Positions 1 through 11,491 of a stretch of DNA of 64,000 nt are shown here, in pieces (the stretch's first letter is position 1; each line of letters starts with the position of its first letter). The notes below the pieces were generated by a model, which worked only from the letters and a program-made list of their open reading frames with translations, had not been told where the DNA came from and ran no database searches. A program made the translations under genes and the position numbers. This stretch comes from Panorpa germanica (lineage: Eukaryota; Arthropoda; Insecta; Mecoptera; Panorpidae): contig OY783220.1 in assembly GCA_963678705.1 (NCBI GenBank), forward strand, positions 12,049,001-12,113,000, read 5' to 3'.

Positions 1-2904
1 TCACATATCACGTACCTTCCATATTTCATTATTTGCCTACATACAGGAAGGGAGATGGATAGCAGGGGTGAGCGAGGAGGGTGTTCCCTACAGGAATGTC
101 CACACACATGTCGGTACGTGTTGCTCTCTATGATCATGCTGGGAGCATCATTCCGAATAAATGCATTGATTTAAAATATGTAAATATATTTAATTAGAAC
201 TATCGCTAATTTAGCGAACAAATGTCGAGAAACTGTTTATGGTAAGGGTTAACAAAAGATAATACGTTTACGTAGTATGTAGCTTCAATTAGCTGTTAAA
301 AGCTATTAGCTATTACCCAGGTATAGAATTGCTAGCCTGCTATAAACTAATTCCAAGATTCATACCTTTTATAGAGATGATCATAACGCAGTGCAGTTTC
401 TAATTTATATATTAGCTTGCTACAAACTAATTCATTATCTACTTGGGTCTAATAAAGTGGATGAACAACGAGTTATTTATCAAAAATAAATGATTGGTAT
501 GACGATGAACATGGAGAAGAGCTAAATTCAAGAAATAAGTCTTTAATATGTATTAAAGTAGAGTTTGTCATTCTATGAACATCATCAGTAAAATGTATTC
601 AACATTTGTACAATTATAAGGGATGTGAAAATTAACCCGATGGAAAACAAGCCATTTATTTTCGTTCTTTGAAACTACAATAAACACTTTTACAAAAGCT
701 CTTTGAATACGACTATATTGTGGATTTTAAACCCATGCTTTTGGTGAAAACAATTTCCGGCCAGTAATTTTTTAATTAAGGGTTTGACGCTTGTTCGCGG
801 GTAGTTATGCGTACTCTTAACCCATCCTCGTCTGTGTTGATGACTCCCGTGCAGATCATGGCACATTTTAGGGGTTGTTTGCAATATTATATTCACCGTA
901 CAACACCATCACGTACCAGAGGTGTGAGAGCGCGAATTAAGCCATCACTGACTCACAACCTCCACCCCTCAACCACCCTGTACCCACTGCAATGTCATAA
1001 TCATGACAATTGTGAAGAAAATGTGCTATTACAAAATTCCCGTACAGTTTAATTGTTAATTTATGCTTTGATGATTTCAAATATTCCATTTCATTTTTCA
1101 TGCCATGAAAATTATTAAACGACTTTATATTTTAGGGAGGAGTGTTACAATTTTTTATAAGGGGATTCATTATACAACATTAACAATTCTCAATGAGATT
1201 GAATCTTTTTAAAATAGAATACTGTTTAAATTTAGAAGAAATAATGAACTGATTACCACTCAACAGGTCGCGTGTCACCTCGGGGGCTCCCGGGGGCCCA
1301 TGTCTGTTATGAGGGCACCATGTGGGGTATGCGACTACCCCTAGTGGTGACAACATACGCCCGAATCAACAAACTGCTAAGAATTAAAGCACGCGGCAAA
1401 CTCTCAACATGTGCACGCGTCCAAAACGCGGATGCGATGCGACACACAGTAGGTATCCGGGTCGAAGGACCAATTTCCAACAGTAAATAGTTGTTTGAAT
1501 CGTGATGTTTAACAACAAATGTTATGTAATTATTATATTAGTTGTCTATGGGAAAATAACACACAGGGTGTGATTCAGTTGATTAAAAGAATTATATTAG
1601 CAAGTAAGCAGTATGAACACAAAGAGGAGAATCACCTATGTGATAGGAGACAACCCGGTTTTTAATAATGAGATCTGAAAATGTAAATAGAAATTAATCG
1701 TTAATGAGTGACGCTTGAAGTAATTTTGAAAATAAATCAAATTTTGAAAACAATGAAATAAAGAGAGTGATAAATTAAAATGCGAGTGGCTGTATGAAAT
1801 ATGAAACCATATTTAAAGTCATAGAAATAAATATAGACAAAGAGTAAAATAATAAATATACCACCCATTTCTTTAGAAGTGCAAAGGGGCGCAATCGGCA
1901 CGCTCAATTATTTCAATTGCTCTGTGACAACTATTTTAAAATAATAATAAAATTGACTTCAGTTTGCCACGTGACCATGTTAATGGTGTTCTCAAATGCA
2001 ACGAACCAAAAACGTTACATTGTAAAACATATGAAGAGCAGGCAGAAGATGTGCGTGTGTTCAATGTAATGTGTGAGGCTGTGCGCCATGTGTGTGCGTT
2101 TGTTTGTTTGTACAAGAGGTATTGTTTATGCCGTAATTGAAATATGAATGTCGCCAATTCGAAATTTCCCAACACATACAATGAACTTTAGGCGTATTGA
2201 AATTGAATAAAATTCATAAATATGTACAATCAAAGGAAATATTTGCATTAAGTTTTTAGTTTGCTTGTTTCTTATATATTAGTTAAGGAGGTACAAGACG
2301 TTAACGTAAATGATGAAAACGTTGTGAAATTTAGAGGGTCGATACAAATAGTTAAAATACATGCTGTCTCAAAATTTTAGAGACCTAGGGTTCATAGTTT
2401 TCTTTCTATACATGATTAAAAATAGTCATTTTCCATATAAATCATAATTTTTAGCTCCATTTCACCACATAATATAACTTTTAACTATAAAAAAATGGTG
2501 ACACGGCTTTCAAAAACTAGGTGTATATAAAATAATCTTTTCTGTAACTATTGCAAAAAGAAAACTATCAAAAGGATACCTATTTACGAAAATATTTGAA
2601 TAAAACCTTTCAGAAACAGTAAATGTAGGTTATAAACCGGCAACGTTGCAAATGCCAATTTGAGCGGGAAATTCAAAATCGGAATAAATGTATATAAAAT
2701 ATAACAATTTATTGGTGAAAGAACCAAATCACGCATGCCTCAATCACGTAAATTTGCAGCGTTGCAAAATTTATTATTCCTTTTTCAAACTATTTAATAT
2801 GTATTTAAATTGAATTAATATAAATTTGATATTAATTATAGGTAATTTTTAATTTATTAAACTATTATATGCATAAAAAATCATTTTAACAAGCAAAAAG
2901 CAGT
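1..2904. other. AT-rich spacer, no supported gene
   Basis: No open frame here has family resemblance or splice context. Two GC-richer patches stand out. Positions 780-1000 hold two overlapping frames on opposite strands with no recognisable content. Positions 1262-1490 hold a 72-codon plus-strand frame rich in CG dinucleotides (several ACGCG/GCACGCG words) that starts at a non-ATG codon. They could be unannotated exons or conserved non-coding elements; nothing in the sequence decides. Confidence 0.5.
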
Positions 2905-3205
2905 TTAATAGGGAATTGAAAAAGTCAGTTTCAAAGGTACAGTCCCAATATTTGCTCGTCCCTCATGTACTTCGTATTTTGCATTTCGTATTACCGAGAG
3001 ATAAACTTTTTGCATTGACGGTACGTCCTGTACCTCCTTAAAGCTATTTTGGAATGGATTTTTTTTAACAAGATTTTTGTGCCTTTCGAGTAAGACTAAG
3101 TTATAAGTAAGACCTGGGGTTCTTAGGATATACATATTACTATAGTCAGTTAAATCCACGGCTTCCTTTAATTTTCGACCCAAAACATCATTTACAAAAA
3201 AAATG
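2905..3205 (-). CDS. Candidate terminal exon of an unrecognised protein
   Basis: An open frame of about 100 codons follows a possible splice acceptor (minus strand ...TTTATTATAG at about 3206) and ends in TAA at 2905. An AATAAA poly(A) signal lies about 40 bases downstream, near 2860. The translation has a balanced composition unlike the Ile/Asn/Lys/Phe noise frames around it, with segments such as RKLKEAVDLTDYSNMYILRT and KYEVHEGRANIGTVPLKL. I do not recognise the family. There is no good in-frame ATG near the start, which fits an internal or terminal exon. No upstream exon could be identified. A decayed retrocopy or part of a transposon is the main alternative. Confidence 0.35.
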
Positions 3206-3411
3206 CTATAATAAATTATTAATTATCGAGTCAATCCTTCCAGTCACGTGCTACATTTAGGACACTCAAGTCAAAGTAATATTATACTCAATTACACACT
3301 TATGCAACGTGAAAACGTACAATACTTGAAATAATATTTCTAGTACTTATAATATACATGTATTCAATTCTGTAGTACGAGTACTTTAAAATGATATCAA
3401 AGAGACATGTG

Positions 3412-3567
3412 ATGAAGCTAGGAGCGTTATACGAGTATGTAGGCAACCCCTTCACCCTCAACTTTGACAGCCTGACATCAAGTACCTCGGAGAACGTGGA
3501 GGAGAGGCACTCTACTCGAATGCATTCGTTTACCATATGTTTTACATATAAATATGATTGCATGTGA
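3412..3567 (+). CDS. Candidate coding patch, unrecognised
   Basis: A 51-codon frame starts at ATG (3412) and ends in TGA. Its middle part (LYEYVGNPFTLNFDSLTS and the following residues) uses mostly G or C in third position, while the surrounding DNA is strongly AT-rich; that is a coding-like signature. No consensus GTAAGT donor is obvious inside it, and a longer frame (3300-3563) is open on the other strand. It may be an exon, a conserved regulatory element or chance. Confidence 0.22.
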   Translation: MKLGALYEYVGNPFTLNFDSLTSSTSENVEERHSTRMHSFTICFTYKYDCM

Positions 3568-3799
3568 AATGTCAGACGATGACGATTGCAAACTCAAAAG
3601 GTACAAAATAGAAAACAGATATTGGGTGGAAATGGAGGGTTGACATTTTGTTTGGGAAATATTCCAGTACGTAACTAAAACTATTGGCTTCTAAAAATGT
3701 GTTTACTCATTATTTACTATCGAGAATTGTGGCAGAAATTAAAAGGAAAATAATCCAACTGTTGGGATGTGTAGGAATAATGTATCAAAATAGAATGGC

Positions 3800-3866
3800 T
3801 ATGAAACTTGTGGAAAAGAAGGTGCAAGAGTAAAGGGAAGATCAAAGACAAAATGGAAATAGGTGT
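3800..3866 (+). pseudogene. Short LINE reverse-transcriptase remnant (possible)
   Basis: One frame reads through a basic tail (RVKGRSKTKW followed by a stop). It resembles the arginine/glycine/proline-rich 'RGRPxxRW' tail near the C-terminus of RTE-like and related non-LTR retrotransposon proteins. Only about 20 residues are readable, so the call rests on a single motif. Confidence 0.2.
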
Positions 3867-4248
3867 AGTAAATAGGAAGAAAAAGGAAGCCAATAGGTAG
3901 AAATCAGTGGAGCCATCAGAAACCCTTCGTCAGATGTTAATCGTCAGAAATTTGGGCCGATATTCATCATGTGGCAACCACTATTCATCTAGGACAACAT
4001 TTGCTGGGAGTATAGACAAAATTTTACTAAGTGTGGTGTCAAAAGAATTGTTCTGTAGTTGATCAAGCAGAGCCGGTGAGAGGGTCCATTGTGCATCCAT
4101 GGCTACAATATTAAAAAGGGCATTTACTTCACTTACAAATTAGTTTCACACTTGACTATTCTAAGTGGAAGAAAATCATCCTTTTATCATCTTTTACACA
4201 GATAAAAATCACAAGAATTACAATTTTCCTTTTAATATAGATTAAATA

Positions 4249-4585
4249 TGTGTAAAGAAATTATATTTTTTAGTTGGTAACACTGACCAGAGATATTGCA
4301 ATTGCTTTCTGGTCAAATGAGCTAGCGGTATATATTAGTTATAGCTAATTTCATTGTAGTGTGTTAGAACAACAAACCCAATTGATATTTGGAGCTGAAA
4401 GAACTCACTGTGCATAATGTTAAATTATAATATAATTAGATAAAAAGGAATTGACAATTTAAATAATAAACTTTAAATGTTGTTTCTTTGATTTCAGGTA
4501 AGACAGTATGATTTAAGTTAAACAGTGTAATTATTATAATGTGTATGTAAATTACTAAAATGAAAATCTTTGACTTCAGAAGCGT
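4249..4585 (+). repeat. Interspersed repeat family B, copy 1
   Basis: This segment recurs at 11293, 23048, 41849 (all plus) and 9641 (minus). The shared 3' half runs from ATTAGATAAAAAGGAATTGA through a TTTGATTTCAG word. The 5' half of this copy (TAGTTGGTAACACTGACC...) matches the copy at 23048. It includes short inverted arms, TGACCAGA and TCTGGTCA, about 16 bases apart. No coding capacity is visible. It could be a solo LTR or the end of a larger element; the AGTT start vaguely recalls gypsy-type LTRs, but no target duplication was found. Confidence 0.65.
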
Positions 4586-5385
4586 GTGTAAACCCAGTTC
4601 AGTAGAGCGTCTAAAAACTGCTTTTAGCTTTGATACTCTTACGCCAATGCCTAATAGAATATTTATAGCTTTATATATTTGTTGAATATCCATGGATTCC
4701 TTAACAAAAACAAATTCAAATCCGTAAAGGCGATAATTCACGTACTAAGTCTATAAATCAAAGATGTCATCTTCATTTGTTGGTTTGTAGCATTCTTGCG
4801 GAGAAGAAAAATATTTATTTCAAATATTTCTTGTGACTAAATTCTACCAATATTGTAAAATAAAATAAAATTAGAACCTGCCATTGTCTGTCAGAGGTTG
4901 TGTCAGAGATTTTCGTTATTTTTAATTAAACTACAAGTAAATTCATAGTTTTAACTTTATATTCCAAATTAAATAAAACACAAAAGAAAAACATTGTCTT
5001 TGTTATAACAAGATCCATAAATAAATGTTCATTTCTATGAAATGTTCATTATCTGCGCTAGTAGTTCTAATTATGTGAAAAATCTCGACTTAGTTCACTA
5101 ATTGGATGGCGATAAAGATCTGCACACAGACTTCTCTTTATTGTCTTAATTTTAAAACGAAGGCAAATAGTCTAGCAAGATTAGCGGCAACGATAACCAT
5201 TAGCTGACGCGCTTAAATGTTGGTAGTAAACATAATAATAGTTAAAAGAACAGGCAACGAGTGGCAGCAGCAGCACTGTACACAATGTTCTATTACATTA
5301 AATCAACTTGACTATCGATAATTGATACCATATATCGATTATTAAACGACCGTATATAGTTTCATTATTTAACAATTTGCAAACC

Positions 5386-5532
5386 ATGAAAACATCGAGC
5401 TATCTATTCATCAGGGTTGAGATTAACCCCAAAGCTAGAACCCAGAGCACAGAGGTTACAAAAGCGGTTGCAATGGGCGTCCACGGTGAAACGTTAAATA
5501 AAGAAGGGATCACAAAGGTCAAATTAGGGTAA
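5386..5532 (+). CDS. Candidate small ORF, 48 residues
   Basis: The frame starts at ATG in a good context (AAACCATGA) and ends in TAA. About 80% of its codons begin with a purine and many end in C or G, a coding-like bias in such AT-rich DNA. The peptide (beginning MKTSSYLFIRVEINP, later TKAVAMGVHGETLNKEG) matches nothing I know. The antisense frame 5400-5615 is also open and hydrophobic; I judge it the shadow. It could equally be an exon of a larger gene, or chance. Confidence 0.28.
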   Translation: MKTSSYLFIRVEINPKARTQSTEVTKAVAMGVHGETLNKEGITKVKLG

Positions 5533-5717
5533 ATCACATGTTGTGCAGAAAGATAATTTACAAAATGATTTATTTGTAAAATTCGGGTATTTTTCTGTTT
5601 ATTTATGTAAGCCATTGTGTAAACATAATAATTGTGCCCAACTTTAAAACGATCCCTTCAATTTCAAATGCTTTCTGTTATTTTTAATAATTAAATGACA
5701 TACATAAGAATAAAGCC

Positions 5718-6251
5718 TCATTCCCACTCACTGTTTTGATATTTAATTTACTGTTTCTATTTCATATTTTAATCTAGATTTCAGGTTTCCGTTTAAGCAT
5801 TCCTTTTCATATTTGTGTTTTAATTTAAGTTCAGTTAATTTAGTTGATGCGTATGCATCGTTAGTAATATAAATTTTAACAGTTCGACAAAATTATATGT
5901 GGAATAATTAAAATTGCTATTTTTAATAACAATTAGTAAGAGAAATGGATTTCTCCTCTATATTTTTCAAAAACTGACATTAAACTTCTTCTAGAAGTAA
6001 ATCATACAGATTTTTGACAGATCATTACAGCATTTTGACAGATTGTCACATTTTCGAGGTTATAATATAATTTAGTTTTTCTTAATTTAATATTTTTAAT
6101 TTAAAACATTGGACCTTGAAGTAAGGTTCTAAAAAAATTAAGAAAACTTAAAAAATAAATTAAATTGAATTTTGAATGACTACGCGTATTGCCATATGCT
6201 AAACAATTTAAATTAAATACAAAATGAAATTAAAGCAGTGAGTGGGAATGA
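5718..6251 (+). mobile_element. Short inverted-repeat DNA element, family A, full copy
   Basis: The 534-bp element begins TCATTCCCACTCACTG and ends with its exact reverse complement, a 16-bp terminal inverted repeat. It has no transposase frame, so it is a MITE-like non-autonomous element. Related copies lie at 30191-30353, 39646-39895 and 62112-62579. The right flank reads TACTTTAAT, and copy 3 has TTTAAAGCC on its left, so TTAA-like sites are nearby; a clean target duplication was not found. The superfamily is unassigned. Confidence 0.8.
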
Positions 6252-7833
6252 TACTTTAATGAATACACTTAAATTTACATTTGACTTAACACATGTTTGG
6301 GTATTGGTTTGTTTTGTGTAACCACAATAAATGCGGTTACTATTACTTATTAACTAGTAGAGTAATCTCTCTTGCTCTCGCTCCTACCTCTCTTCATTCA
6401 TTACGACTATTGACACGTCATACATCTCACCTTGTTCAACAAATCGTAGTTTTGAGTCTCCTAAAAGACTTATTTTCACCGCCATCTGCCTGTCGCTTTT
6501 TTATATCATTCCGCGATTGATTATTTCCCAAAACATTTAAATATTTTTTCTAATACTTGCTTCACCCCCACCCTCGCAATGCGTGTCTCTGAGGAGCGTG
6601 TTAAATCGTGATAATTAAGTTATTATTTTTAGATTTACTAGAGTCATTATTCGGCATTAAAACTACATAAACTTAACACTGTTAATTAATTTTTAAATTT
6701 ACTGCGCAGTTACAGTTATAAATTAGTATATTATATTTTTTTATTTTTAAGTTTGTTTCTTGTCTTACTGGTATTATGTTTTAGTATGGTGGTAACACTG
6801 TTTACTAAGTGAAGTTACATTTGGTTTTAAAATAGTGTCAGCACTTGAGATAAACATGCATTAAAATAAATGTATTCAATAATTACTGATTAGTGATTAG
6901 TGACTTTAAGTATAATGACGAAAATATAGATTTGAAATCTAAATGAGTTTTTAATCAATGAAAACTGTGAAATAACTTTCCGTTTCCTTCAGTATCGGAA
7001 GTATCATGCATTAGATTACGTGTATTATACACCCAATTTTTTCAAATTTCTTCTCGGATAATGTTGTCAATAGCTGAAGGTTGCGATCAATCTGCTGCGA
7101 GAGCAAAATGCACTTAAAACTTTACGATTTATTTGAACTAATAAAATATATTAGTCTTAGAATGTGTGAAGGGACAATAAATTGTTAAAATATGTAAAAT
7201 CCCTTTAAATTGAGGGCGGATAACATTATATTAAAAAAACGCACCCTATATTTTAAAAACATCCGACTTGTGAAGAATAATCGGGACAATACCAGCATCA
7301 GAAGTGGGACAACGACAAGTGCACGACTTAGCATATGTTTTATTTTTATGGGATTTTTTTAAAGTTATCCTGTAAATTATATGTTGTAGCAGCATGTGTC
7401 AAAAATAATTTTATTGCGAGAGTTGAATCCGTGGCGTTTTGTATTGAATATAAATATTCCGGGACGCATTGCTTTGCGTTTCTTAGATTTATTACTGCAT
7501 TAAATTTTCATTTTTATTCAAATATTTCTTCTATATGAATATCACAGATTTTATTATTGTTACACTGAGATATGTTTATGAGATCATTAAATTGCGTTGC
7601 ACTCGCTGAGTAATTGTAGTTTTAGCTTTTGTTTGTTTATTCGCAGTTTGCATTCTTAATGTTCAATATGCGCTAAAATAAACGGCAATAATTCCAATCT
7701 CCAAACCTATGAACCTATGTTTTATTGACTGTTCAGGGCTGACAACCATTCAATTATGCAACTGTCTAGTGTGTTCAGGGTTACCATACTCATAAATCTT
7801 ACCAATGATTGCATATAAACATAAATGCATCAT
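6252..7833. other. AT-rich spacer
   Basis: I see no gene, tRNA, LINE tail or recurring repeat here. A plus-strand frame at 7335-7538 is phenylalanine- and isoleucine-rich noise. Confidence 0.5.
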
Positions 7834-7970
7834 TTATGGAAGTAATTTGAAAGGAACGAAATTGCGACAGATGAGGCAGAGAGAAGAAGAGAAAAAGGCA
7901 CAAGTGTGGAAAAGGATACAGCAGCAGGAGAGAATGGAAAAAATTAATAATAGCAATATAAGGATACAAT

Positions 7971-8054
7971 AAAGATACAAAAGGATTTCAAGAGTTATTG
8001 AAGGGAAGCAGTGAAGGGAAGAGGTGGATGGCGAAGTTAGAGAAAAGGAGCTAG
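7971..8054 (+). pseudogene. Non-LTR retrotransposon C-terminal fragment (first of two)
   Basis: A 5'-truncated frame ends in TAG at 8052-8054 and contains LLKGSSEGKRWMAKLEKR. It repeats almost word for word in the next fragment (8108-8269), so two related LINE 3' ends lie in tandem. The family is a non-LTR retrotransposon ORF2; the reverse transcriptase itself is gone. Confidence 0.5.
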
Positions 8055-8107
8055 GAAAGAGATGAAATGGCAGAGAGAGAGCAGCAGGAAGAGATACTAG
8101 GCAAATA

Positions 8108-8269
8108 GAGATTGAAACATTGGAGCACATTAAGTTTGCATGTCAGAAAAAAGTAATGAGCGAGAAGAATATTGTGCAGCTATTAAAGGGAGGCAGTGAA
8201 GGGAAGAGGTGGATGGCGGAAATAGAAAAAAGGAACGAAGAAAGAAAAGTAAAGCCAGAGCAGAAGTGA
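8108..8269 (+). pseudogene. Non-LTR retrotransposon ORF2 C-terminus
   Basis: This 54-codon frame has no start and ends in TGA. It begins EIETLEHIKFAC, the His/Cys part of the zinc-knuckle tail that ends many insect LINE ORF2 proteins, and continues LLKGGSEGKRWMAEIEKR. The same protein tail, with the CRVCG part preserved, occurs at 48032-48166. A 5'-truncated LINE insertion is the simplest reading. Confidence 0.6.
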
Positions 8270-8710
8270 TTTTAATCTGAAGTGACAAAGAGACGAAGAG
8301 ACAAAGAAGACAAGGGTGAGAAATCGATGAGAATGAGGAGGACTACAGAAAATGAAGGGAGAGGGTTAAGAGAAGAAGAAGCAAAAAGTACTTTCGGAAA
8401 TAGAAAGGTCTAGAATAGTTTAAGTTTAATTTCAAGTTAAGTTCTATGAAATGTATTAAGAATGTAGATTGAAAAGCCAAAAGGCAAACAATTAATATAA
8501 TATAATAATAATATTAACAGAGTAGCAGGAAGAGAGAAGCAGTAGGAGTTTAAATTTATTTGTTTTGTTAGATAGAATGTATGAATATGAATTTGTATGG
8601 TTAGATAAAATGAGGATCACAAATAAAATGTAATTAAGCACAATGATATGTAATTTAATGATTTATGGCGAAAAAATGTAGTGCCTGTAAACAAAATAAT
8701 AATATATATG
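8270..8710 (+). repeat. LINE 3' untranslated tails
   Basis: The purine-rich sequence after the ORF2 stop matches that after the fragment at 48166 (AGCAGGAAGAG..., then GTTAGATA..., AAGCACAATG, and a closing 'GTGCC...' word). A first tail ends GCCAAAAGGCAAA near 8490 and runs into an AATATAATAATAATA stretch; a second ends near 8700 with ATAATAATATA. This is consistent with successive or nested LINE tails. Confidence 0.5.
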
Positions 8711-8984
8711 GAAGTAAAACTAATAGAAGTAACCCTATTGCAACAACACTCGCCTCCTCACCCCATCTATATATAACTTGGAAAAGAAAATACATAGCTT
8801 GCAACCAAAATCAATTGCATCCAGTGATTGAATCAACTTTCTAAGGCTTCTACTATCGAGAAAAATACTTAAATTTAAGATTCCCAAGAAATCAGACGTG
8901 CAAATACACACTTATAAATTTCGTTGCTCTGTTTATAAAGTTTAATATTACATTTTGATTTAGTTTACTGTAAATACTATCACC

Positions 8985-8999
8985 ATCATCTAGCGGTGG
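8985..8999 (-). promoter_or_regulatory. Weak CTCF-like site
   Basis: The minus strand reads CCACCGCTAGATGAT, sharing the CCGCTAGATG core of the insect CTCF motif as I recall it. It lacks the following GGCG and is clearly weaker than the site at 59299-59313. Confidence 0.2.
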
Positions 9000-9404
9000 T
9001 ACTTTCCGTGTGTACTACCTATTCAAAATGAGTGTAATCAATTTAGCATATAGATGAGATTGACATATGACGTATACATAACACATAAACAATTAAATAT
9101 TACAGAATTGAGTGTACCCTAACTGTACACTCTGTTTACAATTGTCTGCCGTAAAATACACGTCGACAGTTTACATAATTCAACAATTCCATAGCATCCT
9201 GAACTGGTTCAAAATGGATAACAACATTTGTACCACCACTCGCCCCTTAATGTGCCAAGTGGCAAGTACACCACCCCTAAATATAGTGAGAGGGTTGACT
9301 GACTAACTAGTCAGGGTTGCTGTTATGAGGTGCTGTGTGGTCGGGGTTGTGGTGGAATTGTGTCAGGTGGGTGAGTGGGGTTAAATTGAGGTTTTCACTG
9401 ATAT

Positions 9405-9446
9405 TCAACCACCACGCTGCCTTCCACCCAACGGGACACGCTGGTA
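9405..9446 (-). CDS. Possible second exon of the candidate secreted-peptide gene
   Basis: An acceptor-like ...TTTATATGCAAG precedes 9446. A 14-codon frame (YQRVPLGGRQRGG, then TGA) is in phase with the GTAAGT donor at 10098, implying an intron of about 650 bases. A second acceptor with a stronger pyrimidine-rich run ends at 9333 and would also splice in phase to a short tail of eight residues. Both are inference from splice-site consensus only. Confidence 0.18.
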   Translation of the reverse strand, partial: YQRVPLGGRQRGG

Positions 9447-9640
9447 CTTGCATATAAATGTTTATTAAACAAAGCATTTAGCAATTGTCTCCGCTTGATT
9501 GCTATTTGGAGCTGAATAGGACATTCTTAATTTCAACAAATTGCGTTCACGAAAACTAAAATGTGTTTCATCATTAGAAACGTCATTCACGCTTAGAACG
9601 ATTAGAAAATCATACTATCGTACATTAAATCATTGTTAAT

Positions 9641-9782
9641 TACTTTTTATCTAATTTTATAATAACTTAACAATATGCACAGTGAGTTCTGTCAGTTGTG
9701 AATATCAACTATGTCAGCCGTTATTCCTCACAACGTCATCTATGAAGTCCATCAGTATATGGTCACTGTTTTACCGACAATT
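9641..9782 (-). repeat. Interspersed repeat family B, copy 5 (minus)
   Basis: Read on the minus strand it matches 41890-42025: a GTCGGTAAAACAGTGACC word, then a stretch with ATAGATG..., then the AAAATTAGATAAAA word shared by the whole family. It therefore belongs to the subfamily represented by copy 4. Confidence 0.55.
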
Positions 9783-10098
9783 TTATTAAAATACACGACA
9801 TTTTATAAAAATTAATATACATACGGAATCTGAATTCTTTTTCAATGCACTGGTTATGAAAAATCTTTTAGAAATGTTATGAATTTTTTTTAAGAATGTT
9901 CCTAATTTTCGATAAAAGTATTCGTTCCTCTAATTGCGAACGTATCTTAAACAATTTCAGTAACGCAACACAAATTTCTTCTAATTTTACGAAATCTTAA
10001 TTCCAGTGGTAATTTCTTTTAATAACAAAATACCTCCATGAGTTAGTGGCGTCTTAATGCAACCATTTCAAGCCTCCAACAATCCTGGAATTACTTAC

Positions 10099-10242
10099 AC
10101 TACATTGGGGGATATTTTGTAAGCCCTGTTGGCATTCTGGAATGTCATTGCTGTATCCCCGGGAAGCAGGAAGACAGGAATTGTAAGAAGAGCCGACTAA
10201 TTTAGCAAAAACGCAAGCAAAAGCTACGCTGAATAATGACAT
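10099..10242 (-). CDS. Candidate first coding exon of a small secreted Cys-containing peptide
   Basis: An ATG with A at -3 opens a 48-codon frame that ends exactly at a perfect GTAAGT splice donor (10098-10093), phase 0. Residues 1-19 look like a signal peptide (hydrophobic core LFSVAFACVFA, then KLVGSS). The rest is short and polar with cysteines at about residues 23, 37 and 47 (contexts NSCLP, PECQQ, PQCS). GC content is clearly above the local background. The family is unrecognised; a neuropeptide precursor, a small Cys-rich secreted protein or a chance frame are all possible. A possible continuation is at 9405-9446. Confidence 0.35.
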
Positions 10243-11292
10243 TGCTTGAATTTATGGTATTGTTAATTAACATTGTTTAGTTTTATGTTAATTTTATGTT
10301 TATGTATGGTTCGTATCTTTACTGTTATTTATTATAGCTTAATAGCGCTTCGCCTCGTCGCAGAACGACGTATATATGTATACATTTGATTAAAAAATCA
10401 TTTCTTAAGTTATGACGTTTTTTATTTATAAAAATGTTGCCTTTGTTTTGCACTTCGTAGAGAAAGTGTAGAAAGCAAACTAAGTCTGGAGGAACTGTTA
10501 CTAATCAAGAGAAAAGGAAGAAGATGGATTACAGAAGGAGAAGCATTGAAACAAGACGAAAGATTGTTAAATTTTGGACTTTGTTAATGAAAGACAATCT
10601 TGCACAGTTCCCCGTCATGAAATACGATTAAATTCTTTGCAATACTTTCTAGATGAAATATACCTGTGCGAATGATACGTATATCAAATTCTTCTATAAT
10701 TACGTAAGCTCTTATAGGTCATCACAAACTTCAACAAAAGATAATTGGACAAAAAATGACCGCAACCTTACAAATTGTGTATCAGCTTACAAGAGAAATG
10801 AAAATCCTTCATAACAATAATAACTGCGCTAGGGTGAATGGGGGTGGTTGACTTCCGACTTCAAACAGGTAAATGGGAGGGAGAAATCTGTAGTAATGAC
10901 GTGCACGTGAGTTAAGATGAGTAGAAGGACTTATAGGAAAATAAGTATATAAACAATTATTGAAGATTTCTCGATTTTTCAAGGGATTACTTTGCAGGAA
11001 GATTTATAGAAATTTCGCTACTGTGTTGCCAATCTTTTTTGTATCTGTTATCGTTTTTAATAGAATGATACTTTTAATTGATTGTTAAAATAGGCTAACT
11101 ACATAACCAGGCCTTTTTCTGCCACGCTCTACAGCTGAAATCTATTATATTTTAAATTTATTATGATTGCTTCTCAGAAAACATTAATTTTATTATTAAA
11201 ATCTATAAGACTAGCAAACTATACTACTTCTCTCATATTGGAGAAGGATTCTCTATAATTGGAGTGGACAGAAGTCACAGTTGCTTTTGTTA
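10243..11292. other. AT-rich spacer
   Basis: No supported feature. A purine-rich stretch at 10460-10570 has a short open frame rich in Lys and Arg but no recognisable motif. Confidence 0.5.
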
Positions 11293-11491
11293 GGTTATTA
11301 TAAAATTAGATAAAAAGGAATTGACAATTAAAATAACAAAATTTAAATGTCGTTTCTTTGATTTCAGGTAAGATAGTATGATTTAAGTGAAACAGTGTAA
11401 TTATTATAATGTGTATGTAAATTACTAAAATAAAAGTCTTTGATTTCAGAAGCAACGCATGAGTTTGATTAAAAATTTACAATTCCTAATA
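11293..11491 (+). repeat. Interspersed repeat family B, copy 2 (3' half only)
   Basis: This copy contains the shared 3' half (ATTAGATAAAAAGGAATTGA..., the TTTGATTTCAGGTAAGA word, TTTACAATTCCTAAT at the end) and closely matches copy 1 over 4430-4585. The 5' half is absent. Confidence 0.65.

Noticed and set aside
5400..5615. 71-codon minus-strand hydrophobic frame
   Set aside because: It overlaps the plus-strand small ORF at 5386, which has the better codon pattern; I judge it the antisense shadow.
7834..8130. 98-codon minus-strand frame with hydrophobic Leu/Ser/Phe composition
   Set aside because: It is the antisense of purine-rich LINE tail sequence, which explains its composition. The same applies to 48072-48347.
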